Positions 8,817 to 18,279 of a stretch of DNA of 64,000 nt are shown piece after piece. The position numbers and the translations under genes are program-made. Source of the DNA: Pectobacterium cacticida (GTDB lineage Bacteria > Pseudomonadota > Gammaproteobacteria > Enterobacterales > Enterobacteriaceae); contig NZ_CP133656.1 of NCBI RefSeq assembly GCF_036885195.1, positions 1,488,001-1,552,000 on the forward strand, read 5' to 3'. Position 1 is the stretch's first letter. Every line of letters begins with the position of its first letter. Under the pieces are notes generated by a model that saw only the letters and a list, made by a program, of their open reading frames with translations, was not told the DNA's origin and did not search any database.

Positions 8817-9842
8817 TTAATGCGCCTTGCTGGGGTCAAAGGCGTCGCGCACCGCTTCGCCAAGAAAAATGAGTAAGGAAAGCATGACGGAAAGGACAAT
8901 AAATACGGTAATACCTAGCCACGGCGCCTGAAGGTTGTTTTTCCCCTCCAGCAATAAAGCCCCTAATGACGGAGAGCCCATCGGTAGACCAAAGCCGAGA
9001 AAGTCCAGCGATGTGAGCGTGGTAATCGAGCCGCAGAGAATAAAGGGCAGATAGGTCAATGTGGCCACCATCGCATTGGGCAGCATACAGCGGAACATAA
9101 TGGCACGGTCACTGACGCCCATCGCCTGCGCCGCGCGAATATAGTCAAAATTACGGGTGCGCAAAAATTCCGCTCGCACCACGCCAACCAGGCTCATCCA
9201 GCCAAAAAGAACCGTTATAGCGAGGAGCCACCAGAAATCCGGCTGAATAACGCTCGACAGCAGGATGATTAGAAACAATGTCGGCATACCAGACCAGACT
9301 TCGATAAAACGCTGGCCCCAGAGGTCAAGACGCCCGCCGTAATAACCCTGAGTCGCCCCTACAACAATCCCGATCACGCTGGACAGTATGGTGAGCGCTA
9401 GGCCGAACAGCAGTGAGATGCGGAAGCCATAGAGCACCTGTGCGGCAACATCCTTCCCCTGACTATCCGTACCCAACCAATTCTGCCAGGAGGGAGGGGA
9501 TGGGAAAGATACCGTAGTGGCGTAATTGATGGTGTCGTAGCTGTAGCGAATCAATGGCCAAATAGCCCAGCCGTTATCGTCGATACGTTCAGCGATGTAA
9601 GGATCGCGGAAGTCGGCGGGAGTATCCAATGGCCCGCCAAATACTTTCTCGCTATAGTCAACAAGTACGGGCGTATAGAATTTGCCATCGTATTTTACCA
9701 GTAGCGGTTTGTCATTGGCGATCAGTTCGGAAAGTAGGCTGAGGATAAACAGCGCCATGAAAATCCACAACGACCAGTAACCGCGACGATTACTTTTAAA
9801 ACGCGCCCAACGCGCTTGATTAATCGGGCTTAAGCGGCTCAT
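8817..9842 (-). CDS. yejE: YejE, peptide ABC transporter permease
   Basis: A 341-residue inner-membrane permease of the DppC/OppC type. It has an N-terminal helix, a long periplasmic insert that YejE shares within its family, and a C-terminal transport domain with the EAA loop (RAAQAMGVSDRAIMFRCMLPN) that contacts the ATPase YejF. It overlaps yejB by one base and is followed by yejF after 1 nt, which indicates a tightly coupled operon. Confidence 0.95.
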   Translation of the reverse strand: MSRLSPINQARWARFKSNRRGYWSLWIFMALFILSLLSELIANDKPLLVKYDGKFYTPVLVDYSEKVFGGPLDTPADFRDPYIAERIDDNGWAIWPLIRYSYDTINYATTVSFPSPPSWQNWLGTDSQGKDVAAQVLYGFRISLLFGLALTILSSVIGIVVGATQGYYGGRLDLWGQRFIEVWSGMPTLFLIILLSSVIQPDFWWLLAITVLFGWMSLVGVVRAEFLRTRNFDYIRAAQAMGVSDRAIMFRCMLPNAMVATLTYLPFILCGSITTLTSLDFLGFGLPMGSPSLGALLLEGKNNLQAPWLGITVFIVLSVMLSLLIFLGEAVRDAFDPSKAH

Positions 9843-10936
9843 TAGCGTCCCTCAAAATCGATACGCGGATCCACCAGCGTATAGGTTATGTCGCTGACAA
9901 TATTGAGTAATAAACCGATCAGCGTAAAGATATACAACGTGCCGAACATCACTGGGTAATCGCGTTGTAGCGTCGCGTCATAGCCCAGCAGACCTAGGCC
10001 GTTGAGGGAGAACATCACCTCAATGAGCAGCGAACCGGTGAAAAACATGCTGATAAATGTGGCGGGAAAACCGGCAATGACTAACAGCATGGCGTTACGA
10101 AAAACATGGCGGTAGAGAATGCTTTTTTCGTCTAATCCCTTCGCGCGCGCCGTCACCACATATTGCTTACGAATTTCATCCATAAAGGAGTTCTTGGTAA
10201 GCATAGTTAAGGCGGCGAAACCGCCAATGACGGAAGCCACAACCGGTAGCGTAATATGCCACAGATAGTCGGTGATTTTGCTGTACCACGGCAGGGTAGC
10301 GAAATTGCTGGATACCAACCCGCGCAGCGGGAACCAATCCAGATAGCTGCCGCCCGCGAACAGTACAATCAAAATAATGGCAAATAAAAACGCTGGAATG
10401 GCATAACCGATGATAATCAGCGTACTACTCCAGGTATCAAACGGAGTACCGTTCTGCACGGCTTTTCTGATCCCTAAGGGAATGGAGATTAGGTAGACAA
10501 TTAGCGTACTCCATAGCCCCAACGTAATTGAAACCGGCATACTCTCTTTAATGAGTTGCAACACTGACGACCCGCGAAACAGACTGTCGCCGAAGTCAAA
10601 ACGCACATAGTCCCACAGCAGTTTAAAATAGCGTTCATGAAGCGGCTTATCGAAGCCATAACGCTGGGTAATTTCCTTAATGACTTCGGGATCGAGCCCG
10701 CGGGAGCCTCGATACGCGTTCTCAATATTAGGGGCGCCAGTGGTGCCAACGCGCGCCATGCTGGCATCCATCCCGCTGTTGGCTGTAAAACCGCTGCCAT
10801 GGCCCATTTCAATTGCCGCAATGGCTTGATCCACCGGGCCGCCGGGGGCAATTTGAACGATGAAAAAGTTAATCGTGATAATCGCCCATAGGGTTGGAAT
10901 GACCAGCAATAGGCGGCGTAACAGATAGGTTCCCAT
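9842..10936 (-). CDS. yejB: YejB, peptide ABC transporter permease
   Basis: A 364-residue DppB/OppB-type permease starting MGTYLLRRLLLVIPTLWAI. The extended loop between the first and second helices, rich in Gly and Ser, matches YejB rather than DppB. The EAA-type loop reads VVTARAKGLDEKSILYRHVFRNA. It pairs with YejE to form the membrane pore. yejA ends 9 nt upstream and yejE begins with a one-base overlap. Confidence 0.95.
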   Translation of the reverse strand: MGTYLLRRLLLVIPTLWAIITINFFIVQIAPGGPVDQAIAAIEMGHGSGFTANSGMDASMARVGTTGAPNIENAYRGSRGLDPEVIKEITQRYGFDKPLHERYFKLLWDYVRFDFGDSLFRGSSVLQLIKESMPVSITLGLWSTLIVYLISIPLGIRKAVQNGTPFDTWSSTLIIIGYAIPAFLFAIILIVLFAGGSYLDWFPLRGLVSSNFATLPWYSKITDYLWHITLPVVASVIGGFAALTMLTKNSFMDEIRKQYVVTARAKGLDEKSILYRHVFRNAMLLVIAGFPATFISMFFTGSLLIEVMFSLNGLGLLGYDATLQRDYPVMFGTLYIFTLIGLLLNIVSDITYTLVDPRIDFEGR

Positions 10937-10945
10937 TTTGCTTCC

Positions 10946-12754
10946 TTAACGTCGCGCTGCGGGTAGGGTGGCTGCCCGTTTGGTATCGTACCACCAACTA
11001 TCAAGACCTAATGAATAAGCCGGCCGCACCGCAGGCATACCAAACTTGTTCCAATAGGCGAAACGGTCATGATTGGAATACCACATCGGGATCATCAGCT
11101 GATTCCAGGTCAGCACCCGATCCAGTGCCCGGCCTAGTGATAGCAAAGGCGCTTTTTGCCCTTGATGGTCAACGATGTCCTGAATGAGTGAATCGATAGC
11201 CGGATCGCTGACCCCCGGCCTGTTGTAGGTTGAATCGATATACTGTGAACTCCAGCGAATTTGCAGGTCATCACTAGGATAGAGAACCGCGCTGTAAACG
11301 GTTGGCGTCATATCGAAATCCCGCGTACGGATACGGTTGGTGAACTGCGCGCTATCGATATTGCGTACCGTCATGGTAATGCCTAATTTTTTCAAACTTT
11401 GTTGAAAAGGCAGGACATATTGTGAATTACCGGCGCTTGGCAGCAACAATTCAAAGATAAACGGCTGACCGGTTTTACGATTCACCAGCTTCTGGTCTCT
11501 TAATTCCCACCCTGCGTCTTCCAGCAATTTTAGGGCCTTAAGCCAGTTTTTCCGGTCATAGCCGCTGCCGTCTGAGGCGGGAGGTTGATAGCTCGGCCCA
11601 AAGACTTCAGGGGGGACTCTGTCCTTCAACGGTGTCAGCCAGGCGAGCTCATCGGCACTGGGTTTACCCTGTGCGGCATATTCGGTGTTTTGAAAATAAC
11701 TATCGGTACGTTGATAAGCATTATAATACAAAGCCTTATTCATCCAGTTGAAATCAAAGGCCAGCGTCAATGCCTGGCGCACACGGCGATCTTGAAAAAG
11801 CGGGCGTTGAATATTAAATGCTAACCAGCGCGTACTTTGTGCCGATTGATTGAGTTGATCCTGTTTGATGATGTAACCACGCGCAAAATTCCCTCCCTGA
11901 TATTGCGTTGCCCAGTGTTTTGGCGACCCTTCCTCACGCAGGTCGAAAGCCCCGGCTTTAAACGCTTCCAGCGCGACGCTGTCATCCAGATAGTAGTCGT
12001 AGCGGATCTTATCGAAATTATACTGACCCCTATTGACGGGAAGATCGGCGGCCCAATAGTCTTTGACGCGTGAATAGGTGACATATTGCCCCGTTTTGTA
12101 GGCGGTAATGCGATAAGGGCCGCTAGCAGGCGGTGGATAGCCGAGCGGATCGCTGAGTTTATGATTTTGCCAAAATTTCTCCGGCATAATGGGTAGCGTC
12201 AATAGGCTAAACATGCGATTTTTATCGGGTTGCGGGAAGTCAAAGCGTACGGTACGGGGGGCAACGGCTTTCGCGGTAACCCCTTTAAAGTAAAGACGAA
12301 ATTGGGGGACGCCCTGCGTCATGAACATGTCGTAGGTAAACACCACGTCAGCGGCGGTGATCGATGAGCCATTATGGAAACGCGCGTTAGGATTAATGTC
12401 AATCTCGATCCAACGGAAATCCGGCGGATGGCGCGTTGTCAACGCGACCAGGGGATAGTAGCTGCCGGGTTCGTCATCGGAAGAGACAAAGAGTGGATCG
12501 TAGAGTCGCTCGGTACGTGCCGCCGCCACGCCGCGTAGCGCATACCGATTAAAATTATCAAAGGTGCCCAGAGCGCTCAGTGTGATACTGCCACCTTTTG
12601 GCGCATCGGGGTTGGCATAATCAAAATGACTGAAATTTTCACCATATTTAGGTTCGCCCAAAAGCGCGAAGCGGGTGCTGTTTTCAATCGTCTCGGCATG
12701 CAGACCAAAATGGGTTGTGCATAGCAATACGGCAGCGATAACGCGTTTTAACAT
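10946..12754 (-). CDS. yejA: YejA, periplasmic peptide-binding protein
   Basis: A 602-residue cluster-C solute-binding protein (SBP_bac_5) with a Sec signal peptide (MLKRVIAAVLLCTTHFGLHA, cleavage after LHA). It captures oligopeptides in the periplasm and delivers them to YejBE. It is the first gene of yejABEF; the 388-bp region upstream presumably holds the operon promoter. Confidence 0.95.
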   Translation of the reverse strand: MLKRVIAAVLLCTTHFGLHAETIENSTRFALLGEPKYGENFSHFDYANPDAPKGGSITLSALGTFDNFNRYALRGVAAARTERLYDPLFVSSDDEPGSYYPLVALTTRHPPDFRWIEIDINPNARFHNGSSITAADVVFTYDMFMTQGVPQFRLYFKGVTAKAVAPRTVRFDFPQPDKNRMFSLLTLPIMPEKFWQNHKLSDPLGYPPPASGPYRITAYKTGQYVTYSRVKDYWAADLPVNRGQYNFDKIRYDYYLDDSVALEAFKAGAFDLREEGSPKHWATQYQGGNFARGYIIKQDQLNQSAQSTRWLAFNIQRPLFQDRRVRQALTLAFDFNWMNKALYYNAYQRTDSYFQNTEYAAQGKPSADELAWLTPLKDRVPPEVFGPSYQPPASDGSGYDRKNWLKALKLLEDAGWELRDQKLVNRKTGQPFIFELLLPSAGNSQYVLPFQQSLKKLGITMTVRNIDSAQFTNRIRTRDFDMTPTVYSAVLYPSDDLQIRWSSQYIDSTYNRPGVSDPAIDSLIQDIVDHQGQKAPLLSLGRALDRVLTWNQLMIPMWYSNHDRFAYWNKFGMPAVRPAYSLGLDSWWYDTKRAATLPAARR

Positions 12755-13035
12755 CTGACGGTAATCTCCTGCGAGTGGCCGTTATCTGGTTGGTGTCGTC
12801 TGAGGCAGACTAGTCATACCATATTATCAATAACGCCGATTTTATCGGCATAAAGCTATTGAAATAATTGGCATTCCCATAGGGAATACGACAGCTTTAC
12901 TTTTTATCATGAAATCAGGTGATAAACCTACCTTAATCGCGGCCTGTTAATGTTTCATATTGTTGAGGAAATTCTATTTTGCGCGGTAGGCCGCAGAAGA
13001 AGAAATGATTGGATGGAAAGCGGAATTAAACGCAT
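12755..13035. other. yejA upstream region
   Basis: No coding signal. It holds a short hairpin GCCGATTTTATCGGC (12835-12849) and a small palindrome CCCATAGGG. The yejA promoter must lie here, but I could not assign -35 and -10 boxes with confidence. Confidence 0.4.
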
Positions 13036-13066
13036 AAAAAACGCCACTCAATTTATAAGCGGCGTC
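13036..13066 (-). terminator. Terminator of mepS
   Basis: On the minus strand, GACGCC, a loop, GGCGTT and a T-run form a classical intrinsic terminator about 80 nt after the mepS stop. It closely resembles the hairpin at 1808-1836. Confidence 0.8.
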
Positions 13067-13142
13067 AATACTGTTTCGTTTCGTTGGTTCGCAGGGTAAC
13101 GCTATAACTAATAGAACCCTCATCGCTAAGGGCGGGGATTGT

Positions 13143-13724
13143 TTAGCTCGTTTTTCCTTTGCTCAGCACTCTGCGCCCTTCTTGATAACGCTTACTCCAG
13201 TAAGTTTCCGTTATTTTGGAAATCATGACACCATTACTGGTCGAGGCATGGACAAATTGATCGTTACCGAGATAAATACCGACGTGGCGACCGGTCGAGC
13301 CGGTGCGGAACAACACAAGATCCCCAACGCGCAATTTACTACGCTGAATTTTTTGACCTGTTTCTTGTTGTTCATAGGTTGAACGCGGTAAATCTATGCC
13401 AAACTGTTCGCGAAACGTGCGCTGAACGAAGGCTGAGCAGTCAATGCCACGACGGCTATCCCCCCCTAAACGGTAGCGAACGCCTTTCCAACTGGCATAT
13501 TGACTAAGTAATTTGGACTTGATGTCTACGTTACGCACCAACGCTTCGAATTCATCCTGAGAGGCTTGCAGTAAAAGACCGTCTTTGTCATTAACTGCAT
13601 GCATATCAGTTTGAGCTTTAGGGTGGTATACACTTTGACTTCCACATGCGGAGAGCATCATTGCTACCGCGACGGCAGGCACTGCCCGCCAGATGTATCT
13701 CAGAAACGGTTGAGATTTGACCAT
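13143..13724 (-). CDS. mepS: MepS (Spr), NlpC/P60 murein DD-endopeptidase lipoprotein
   Basis: MepS cleaves DAP-D-Ala cross-links in peptidoglycan to allow growth of the sacculus; in E. coli its level is set by NlpI-Prc proteolysis. The 193-residue product has a lipoprotein signal with lipobox LSAC (Cys27) and an NlpC/P60 domain with the catalytic triad Cys96 (DCSAF), His147 (GRHVGI) and His159 (FVHAS). Outer-membrane anchoring is expected because the residue after Cys27 is Gly rather than Asp. It is a single-gene unit. Confidence 0.95.
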   Translation of the reverse strand: MVKSQPFLRYIWRAVPAVAVAMMLSACGSQSVYHPKAQTDMHAVNDKDGLLLQASQDEFEALVRNVDIKSKLLSQYASWKGVRYRLGGDSRRGIDCSAFVQRTFREQFGIDLPRSTYEQQETGQKIQRSKLRVGDLVLFRTGSTGRHVGIYLGNDQFVHASTSNGVMISKITETYWSKRYQEGRRVLSKGKTS

Positions 13725-14045
13725 TAGTATGATGTTCCCTTGCTGTCCTTAACGATAAGCATCGTTATGCAATATCCCCACTTCAATGGGGCATCAACGC
13801 CAAACGAAAACGAAACCCAGACTAAAACAGAGTTTCTTCCTAGCCAAACGTTCATCGACAAAAATGTGCCGAAATGCACATTATTTCTCTTGCCGCCGCT
13901 AACGTAGTGTGTACTAAAAAGCGAACCTGAACGAGACTACCGTAGTGGCGGCAGGATTGCGAGGAATTTTAACTAATTTATTTATAAGATTTAATGATGT
14001 ACGCAAACCTAAAATGACTAGGTAAAGAATCCGAAATTTTTGGAA
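13725..14045. other. mepS upstream region with a long imperfect inverted repeat
   Basis: A 321-bp gap between lpxT and mepS. It contains an imperfect inverted repeat at 13891-13953, with arms starting TGCCGCC and ending GGCGGCA, plus small hairpins CCCCACTTCAATGGGG and GTGCCGAAATGCAC. No coding frame is supported. The repeat lies 167-229 nt upstream of the mepS start, on the transcript side if the promoter is distal. Confidence 0.5.
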
Positions 14046-14747
14046 TTAGTGCCGTCTATTTTTAGGTAACAGGCGATCTAACAGTGCGATAGCCGCATCG
14101 CTTGCGGGCGTTATCAGCCACCAACTCAGCCCCACCAGAACGACGGATAACGATCCAACGGCGATATCGGTAAACCAGTGAGCGCCAATCATGATGCGAG
14201 GCAATGAGAAGATCACGGTTATGGCCAGACCGACAGCGAAGGCGGTACGAGTAAAATAGCGCAACATGAAGGCGGCAAAGATCATTAGCATCATACCATG
14301 GTCGCCGGGGAAGCTGTCCGCTGACGCATCCTTAGTGGGAATGCCCGTTAAATCCGAAACACGGTTGATATCGCTAAAATAGAGCGTCGGGCTGGCGTGT
14401 TGCACCGGTAATAAGTGTCCAGCCTGATTTAATACCACTGCCGTGAGCAGCATGATAACACCGATAATCCATAAACGGCGGCGCTCCATTGAGGTTGCCT
14501 TAAGATAAAACGAGAGGTATAGCAAGCCCATGGCAATGAGCGAGCAACCGTCAAAGGCGCGGTTATTGGTAATGGCGACCAGTTGCAAAAACACCGGGCT
14601 CTCGGCCAGTAGCCGGTTGAAATAGAAAAAAATGCTGCTATCGAGGGTAAGCCAGAAACCGTGGTTCTCAGGGAGATACCAGGATAAAAACAGGCCAATC
14701 CCCAAAATATTGAGCACGACGATAGACGATAAACGGGCAAATGACAT
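14046..14747 (-). CDS. lpxT: LpxT, lipid A 1-diphosphate synthase (PAP2 family)
   Basis: LpxT transfers a phosphate from undecaprenyl pyrophosphate to the 1-position of lipid A at the periplasmic face of the inner membrane. The 233-residue, six-helix protein has the PAP2 motifs KDASADSFPGDHGMM and PRIMIGAHWFTDI and matches E. coli LpxT (YeiU). yeiR ends upstream with a 33-nt gap on the same strand; the pair may be co-transcribed. Confidence 0.93.
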   Translation of the reverse strand: MSFARLSSIVVLNILGIGLFLSWYLPENHGFWLTLDSSIFFYFNRLLAESPVFLQLVAITNNRAFDGCSLIAMGLLYLSFYLKATSMERRRLWIIGVIMLLTAVVLNQAGHLLPVQHASPTLYFSDINRVSDLTGIPTKDASADSFPGDHGMMLMIFAAFMLRYFTRTAFAVGLAITVIFSLPRIMIGAHWFTDIAVGSLSVVLVGLSWWLITPASDAAIALLDRLLPKNRRH

Positions 14748-14780
14748 AAGGCAATCATCCTAAGACAAAGAAATCTAAGC

Positions 14781-15767
14781 TTAGCTTATGCTAGTTAAAC
14801 GAGCCTTTAACAGCGATGCCTGTAACGTATTCCATTCTGCGGGGGCTTCATTTATGACTTCGATACGGCTATCTATCGGCATTGTCGAGCGGGTTTCTAT
14901 ATGTAAATCATGTCCCTGGCGGTTAACAACAAGTGTCCCTTCTTTTATGTGCATGACGCCTTTAACCCGGCTCACGGGAGAAAGGCGAACCCAATCCAAT
15001 AGAGCCGCAGTATCAAAACGTGTTTCTGGGGCGAATACCCAACCGCAGGCGTGGTAACCCTGCCCCTGGCTGAGAGAACGTCGCCAGGATTGCCCATCCG
15101 GTAGTTTCAGCGCGGCTAAACCGTGGGTTGGTCTTGATGTATGGTGATGCGCGCCATCAGGGATCTCTCGCATATTATGTCGTGGTTGATCGAGCTGTTG
15201 CCAATCAATCTTGCCCTGGCTGGTTTCAATGATTTGCCGCCCATTGCCGTTCGTCTGTCGCCAATGCTGTAAGGCCGCGAGCTCGTCAGAGCTATAAGTA
15301 TCGTATTTATTCGCGATAATGATGTCGGCGGCGGCGAGCTGATCGCGGAAATTCTCATTTTCTGTATAGCGAAGATCGCTTAACTGGCGTGCGTCCAGCA
15401 GGCACAAGGTTGCCTGCAACGTTAGCCACGGCTGATAAACATCACTGGTTAACAACGCGAGAATTTGTTTAGGATGGCCAAGCCCTGTGGGCTCAATAAG
15501 TAGACGATGTGGTTTTTTCTGTTGCAGCAACATATTCAGGCCAACTTGCATCGGCAAGCCGTTTACGCAGCACATACAGCCGCCGGGTATTTCTTTTAAC
15601 ACCGCCCCGCTGTCCGCGAGTAGCGCGCCGTCAATACCTACCTCGCCGAATTCATTAACCAGCACGGCCCAAACTTCATTTTCCGGTTTTTGTGATAAAA
15701 GATGACGGATAGTGGTGGTTTTGCCACTCCCTAAAAATCCGGTAATTAAATTGGCTTTCGTTAACAT
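14781..15767 (-). CDS. yeiR: YeiR, zinc-binding COG0523-family GTPase
   Basis: A 328-residue P-loop GTPase of the COG0523/CobW family; E. coli YeiR binds zinc and hydrolyses GTP. Walker A is GFLGSGKTT near the N-terminus, the metal motif GCMCCVN follows, and NKYD is the guanine-specificity motif. The longest frame begins at 15815. The ATG at 15767 (MLTKANLITGF) matches the family start and length. The role is probably metal trafficking, but the client protein is unknown. Confidence 0.92.
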   Translation of the reverse strand: MLTKANLITGFLGSGKTTTIRHLLSQKPENEVWAVLVNEFGEVGIDGALLADSGAVLKEIPGGCMCCVNGLPMQVGLNMLLQQKKPHRLLIEPTGLGHPKQILALLTSDVYQPWLTLQATLCLLDARQLSDLRYTENENFRDQLAAADIIIANKYDTYSSDELAALQHWRQTNGNGRQIIETSQGKIDWQQLDQPRHNMREIPDGAHHHTSRPTHGLAALKLPDGQSWRRSLSQGQGYHACGWVFAPETRFDTAALLDWVRLSPVSRVKGVMHIKEGTLVVNRQGHDLHIETRSTMPIDSRIEVINEAPAEWNTLQASLLKARLTSIS

Positions 15768-15847
15768 AACAGGCCCCTCTACGGTAGGGAAAATCAGGTA
15801 CGCCGGATAGATCATCCGGCGACAAGTCCGACGCGCGCGGCAAGAGA

Positions 15848-16420
15848 TTACTCTGCGCGGCCCATGTAGCGGCGCTCTGGGATATGAATACGGATTTTTT
15901 CACCGGCGCTCAGGTATTCTGGCACGGGAATGATCAACCCCGTACTCATGGTCGCGGGCTTGTTACGTGCACTGGCTGAGGCACCTTTAATACCTGGTGC
16001 GGTATCAATAATTTCCAGCTCGACCGTTTGCGGCAGTTCTAGCGCAATGATTTGTCCGTCCCAGCTCAAGACCTGAATCCCCGGCATACCGCCTTCAGGA
16101 ATAAACAGTAACTCGTCGGCGATTTGATCTTTTTTGAAGATATAGGGGGTATAGTCTTCATCATCCATAAAGACATATTCATCGCCGTCGACATAGGAGA
16201 AGGTAACCGTGCGGCGGGTTAACGTAATGGTATCGAGAATGTCGTCGCCTTTAAAACGTTCTTCTACTTTCAAACCGGTGCGGACATCCGAAAAGCGCAT
16301 TTTATACAGCGTGCTGGCGCCGCGGGCGCTGGGACTCTGGATGTCGATATCTTTTACCAGCAATAATTTATCGTTATAGTTAACGACCATACCGCGTTTA
16401 ATTTCATTCGCTCTTGCCAT
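15848..16420 (-). CDS. yeiP: EfpL (YeiP), elongation factor P paralogue
   Basis: A 190-residue EF-P-like protein that binds stalled ribosomes. EF-P carries a modified Lys at the loop tip; here the tip is Arg33 in SPSARGAS, as in E. coli YeiP/EfpL, which relieves a range of difficult peptide motifs without post-translational modification. The longest frame begins at 16558. The ATG at 16420 (MARANEIKRGMVV) gives the exact family length and is preceded by AAGGAG-like sequence. It is transcribed towards yeiR. Confidence 0.95.
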   Translation of the reverse strand: MARANEIKRGMVVNYNDKLLLVKDIDIQSPSARGASTLYKMRFSDVRTGLKVEERFKGDDILDTITLTRRTVTFSYVDGDEYVFMDDEDYTPYIFKKDQIADELLFIPEGGMPGIQVLSWDGQIIALELPQTVELEIIDTAPGIKGASASARNKPATMSTGLIIPVPEYLSAGEKIRIHIPERRYMGRAE

Positions 16421-16587
16421 AAAAATTACCTGTTGTAAGGAGTGTGATTTTTGTGGCGACACGTTACTCGCGCCGGTGAATTCAGGCAAGCATAAGATAG
16501 GTGGCCGAGTATGAGTTTTTATTCGAAGACGTGTGTGGTGGAGGTATGCTCCAACCATCGGACTAGAACCCTATTCCATTAAGGCTA

Positions 16588-16693
16588 TTTTACTTGCCAT
16601 TTTTGCCTCGGGCAGTGCTCGAAATCCTCACGTACTCCGTGTACGCTCCGGTCCCTGCGTGCTGTCCGCGGCCAAACTGACTGCGCCAATTAC
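16588..16693 (+). repeat. Dispersed intergenic repeat, copy A
   Basis: Within the 346-bp gap between setB and yeiP, about 105 bp are clearly related to the reverse complement of 26867-26967. Shared blocks include GCAGTGCTCGAAATCCTCAC, GCTCCGGT and CCAAACTGACTGCGCCAA. The remainder of the gap has small hairpins and no coding frame. I infer a multi-copy genomic repeat family; only two copies are in this window. Confidence 0.8.
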
Positions 16694-16766
16694 ACCTGCT
16701 GGGATGGGGGTAAAGGCGAGGTGTACCGGCGTAAACCGGAATCTGTCACCACGCCTTAGGCGGCAA

Positions 16767-17945
16767 TCAGGCGTCTTTGATACGCCACATACAATAGAGC
16801 GTGCCAACGATCATCAGCAGCGCAAACAGGAAAACGGCGTGATAGTTCCAGATCTCCGCGACAATCCCGGCCAGCGAACCGGAAATGATCCAGCCAACGC
16901 GGGTGGTATTGGTAAATAGCGTTGTTGCCGCTCCCGCCTGCCCCGGCATTAAATCCTGAAAATAGAGCATCCCGATTCCGGCCAGAATACCGATGAAAGT
17001 CGCGTTTAATACTTGCAGCGCCAGCAGAGCAGTTTCCTCGTTGAAAACGATCAGGCCACCATAAAACAGTAGCCCAGAGGCAACGGCAAGTCGCATCAGG
17101 AAACGTTTTCCGAAGCGCTTAGCCACATAACCGGCAATCAACATCACGGGGATTTCCAGCCCGGCGGCAACGCCCATCATAATACCTGCTAACTTTTCCG
17201 GCAGATGAAGCTCATGCACCAGATAGAGCGGCATATTAATGAGGTAAATGCCGTTACAGGTCCACATCAAGGTACAGGCGACGAATAGCAGCAGTGTGTC
17301 TCGGCGATTACGCCGTGGCGATTCCAATGTGGAGGTCGTCTTCTCCATCGTTTTAGGCATGGAGGGGAGGAAAAGTTTGACCAACAAGCCGCAGAAAATA
17401 AAGACAGCGGCGGCGGTCAGATACATAACCGTAAAACCAAACCCCAGCGCCAGCGCGAAAGCAATCGGGGGGCCGACTACCCAGGCGAGGGAAATTTGCG
17501 CGCGGAGTATCGAACTGAACATCGCCGCTTCCCGACCGGTTTTATCCGCGTGCTCTCGTGCCAGCGCAAAAAGTTGTGGTGTCGCAGTCGAGCCAAAGCT
17601 GCTTAGCAGAACGCCGATAATCAGTAAAATAAAGTAGTTACGGTTCCAGGCAAACAGCATACAGGCGAGGGCGCCTAACAGGCAGCAGCAGAAGATGAGT
17701 GATTTTCGATCGCCCTGACGGTCAGAACGTGTGGCTAACATTTGGCTGACGGCAATGCCGATAACCGCACTGCCGGTATAAAACATTCCCACCATAAAAG
17801 GGCGAGCCTGTACCTCAGTAGAGAGAAAAAGGCTAAGCGTTGGCAGTTGCAACGCGCCGGCCGTTCCGGTCAAGAAAGCAATGATCAAGAAGGCTGACGA
17901 TGTCAGATCAAGCGGGCGTCGCGAAGTATTGGCTGGAGTAAACAT
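16767..17945 (-). CDS. setB: SetB, sugar efflux MFS transporter
   Basis: A 392-residue, 12-helix transporter of the sugar efflux (SET) family, matching E. coli SetB, which exports lactose and glucose. Typical segments are GTAGALQLPTLSLFL, SDRQGDRKSLI and FQDLMPGQAGAATTLF. It is divergent from fruBKA across a 334-bp control region, as in E. coli. The physiological substrate here cannot be told from sequence. Confidence 0.93.
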   Translation of the reverse strand: MFTPANTSRRPLDLTSSAFLIIAFLTGTAGALQLPTLSLFLSTEVQARPFMVGMFYTGSAVIGIAVSQMLATRSDRQGDRKSLIFCCCLLGALACMLFAWNRNYFILLIIGVLLSSFGSTATPQLFALAREHADKTGREAAMFSSILRAQISLAWVVGPPIAFALALGFGFTVMYLTAAAVFIFCGLLVKLFLPSMPKTMEKTTSTLESPRRNRRDTLLLFVACTLMWTCNGIYLINMPLYLVHELHLPEKLAGIMMGVAAGLEIPVMLIAGYVAKRFGKRFLMRLAVASGLLFYGGLIVFNEETALLALQVLNATFIGILAGIGMLYFQDLMPGQAGAATTLFTNTTRVGWIISGSLAGIVAEIWNYHAVFLFALLMIVGTLYCMWRIKDA

Positions 17946-18177
17946 AAATGGATAGCGCTTGGAAAATAGGCAGAAGCTGTCGAGCGCGACATACTACTCG
18001 TGTTCTTTCTGAAACAGAAATCTTGTTTCATTATTTTTCGTCAGCTTTCCTTCAGCTAATTGCGGATTTTTATTGGTGAGCGGAGTGGCCTCCGCGCTAA
18101 AATGTGCGTGATGTCAAAATTCTGTTACGCCGATAATGCAGAATGCTTGCATAAACGACGTAATGGCATGAGACTTT

Positions 18178-18191
18178 TGAAACGTTTCAGC
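18178..18191 (+). promoter_or_regulatory. Cra (FruR) operator 1 upstream of fruB
   Basis: TGAAACGTTTCAGC matches the Cra consensus (TGAAACGTTTCA) perfectly. It lies 89 nt before the fruB start and also faces divergent setB. Cra represses fruBKA until fructose 1-phosphate releases it. Confidence 0.88.
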
Positions 18192-18242
18192 GGCGTTATT
18201 TTTACAACGCCCCACTCATCGACACATTTTTTTCTCACAAAA

Positions 18243-18258
18243 GCTGAAACGATTCAAC
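18243..18258 (+). promoter_or_regulatory. Cra (FruR) operator 2 upstream of fruB
   Basis: GCTGAAACGATTCAAC is a second Cra-type site, 22 nt before the fruB start. E. coli fruB also has two Cra operators. Confidence 0.85.
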
Positions 18259-18279
18259 TTTCAGCAAGAGAGGAGAGCC

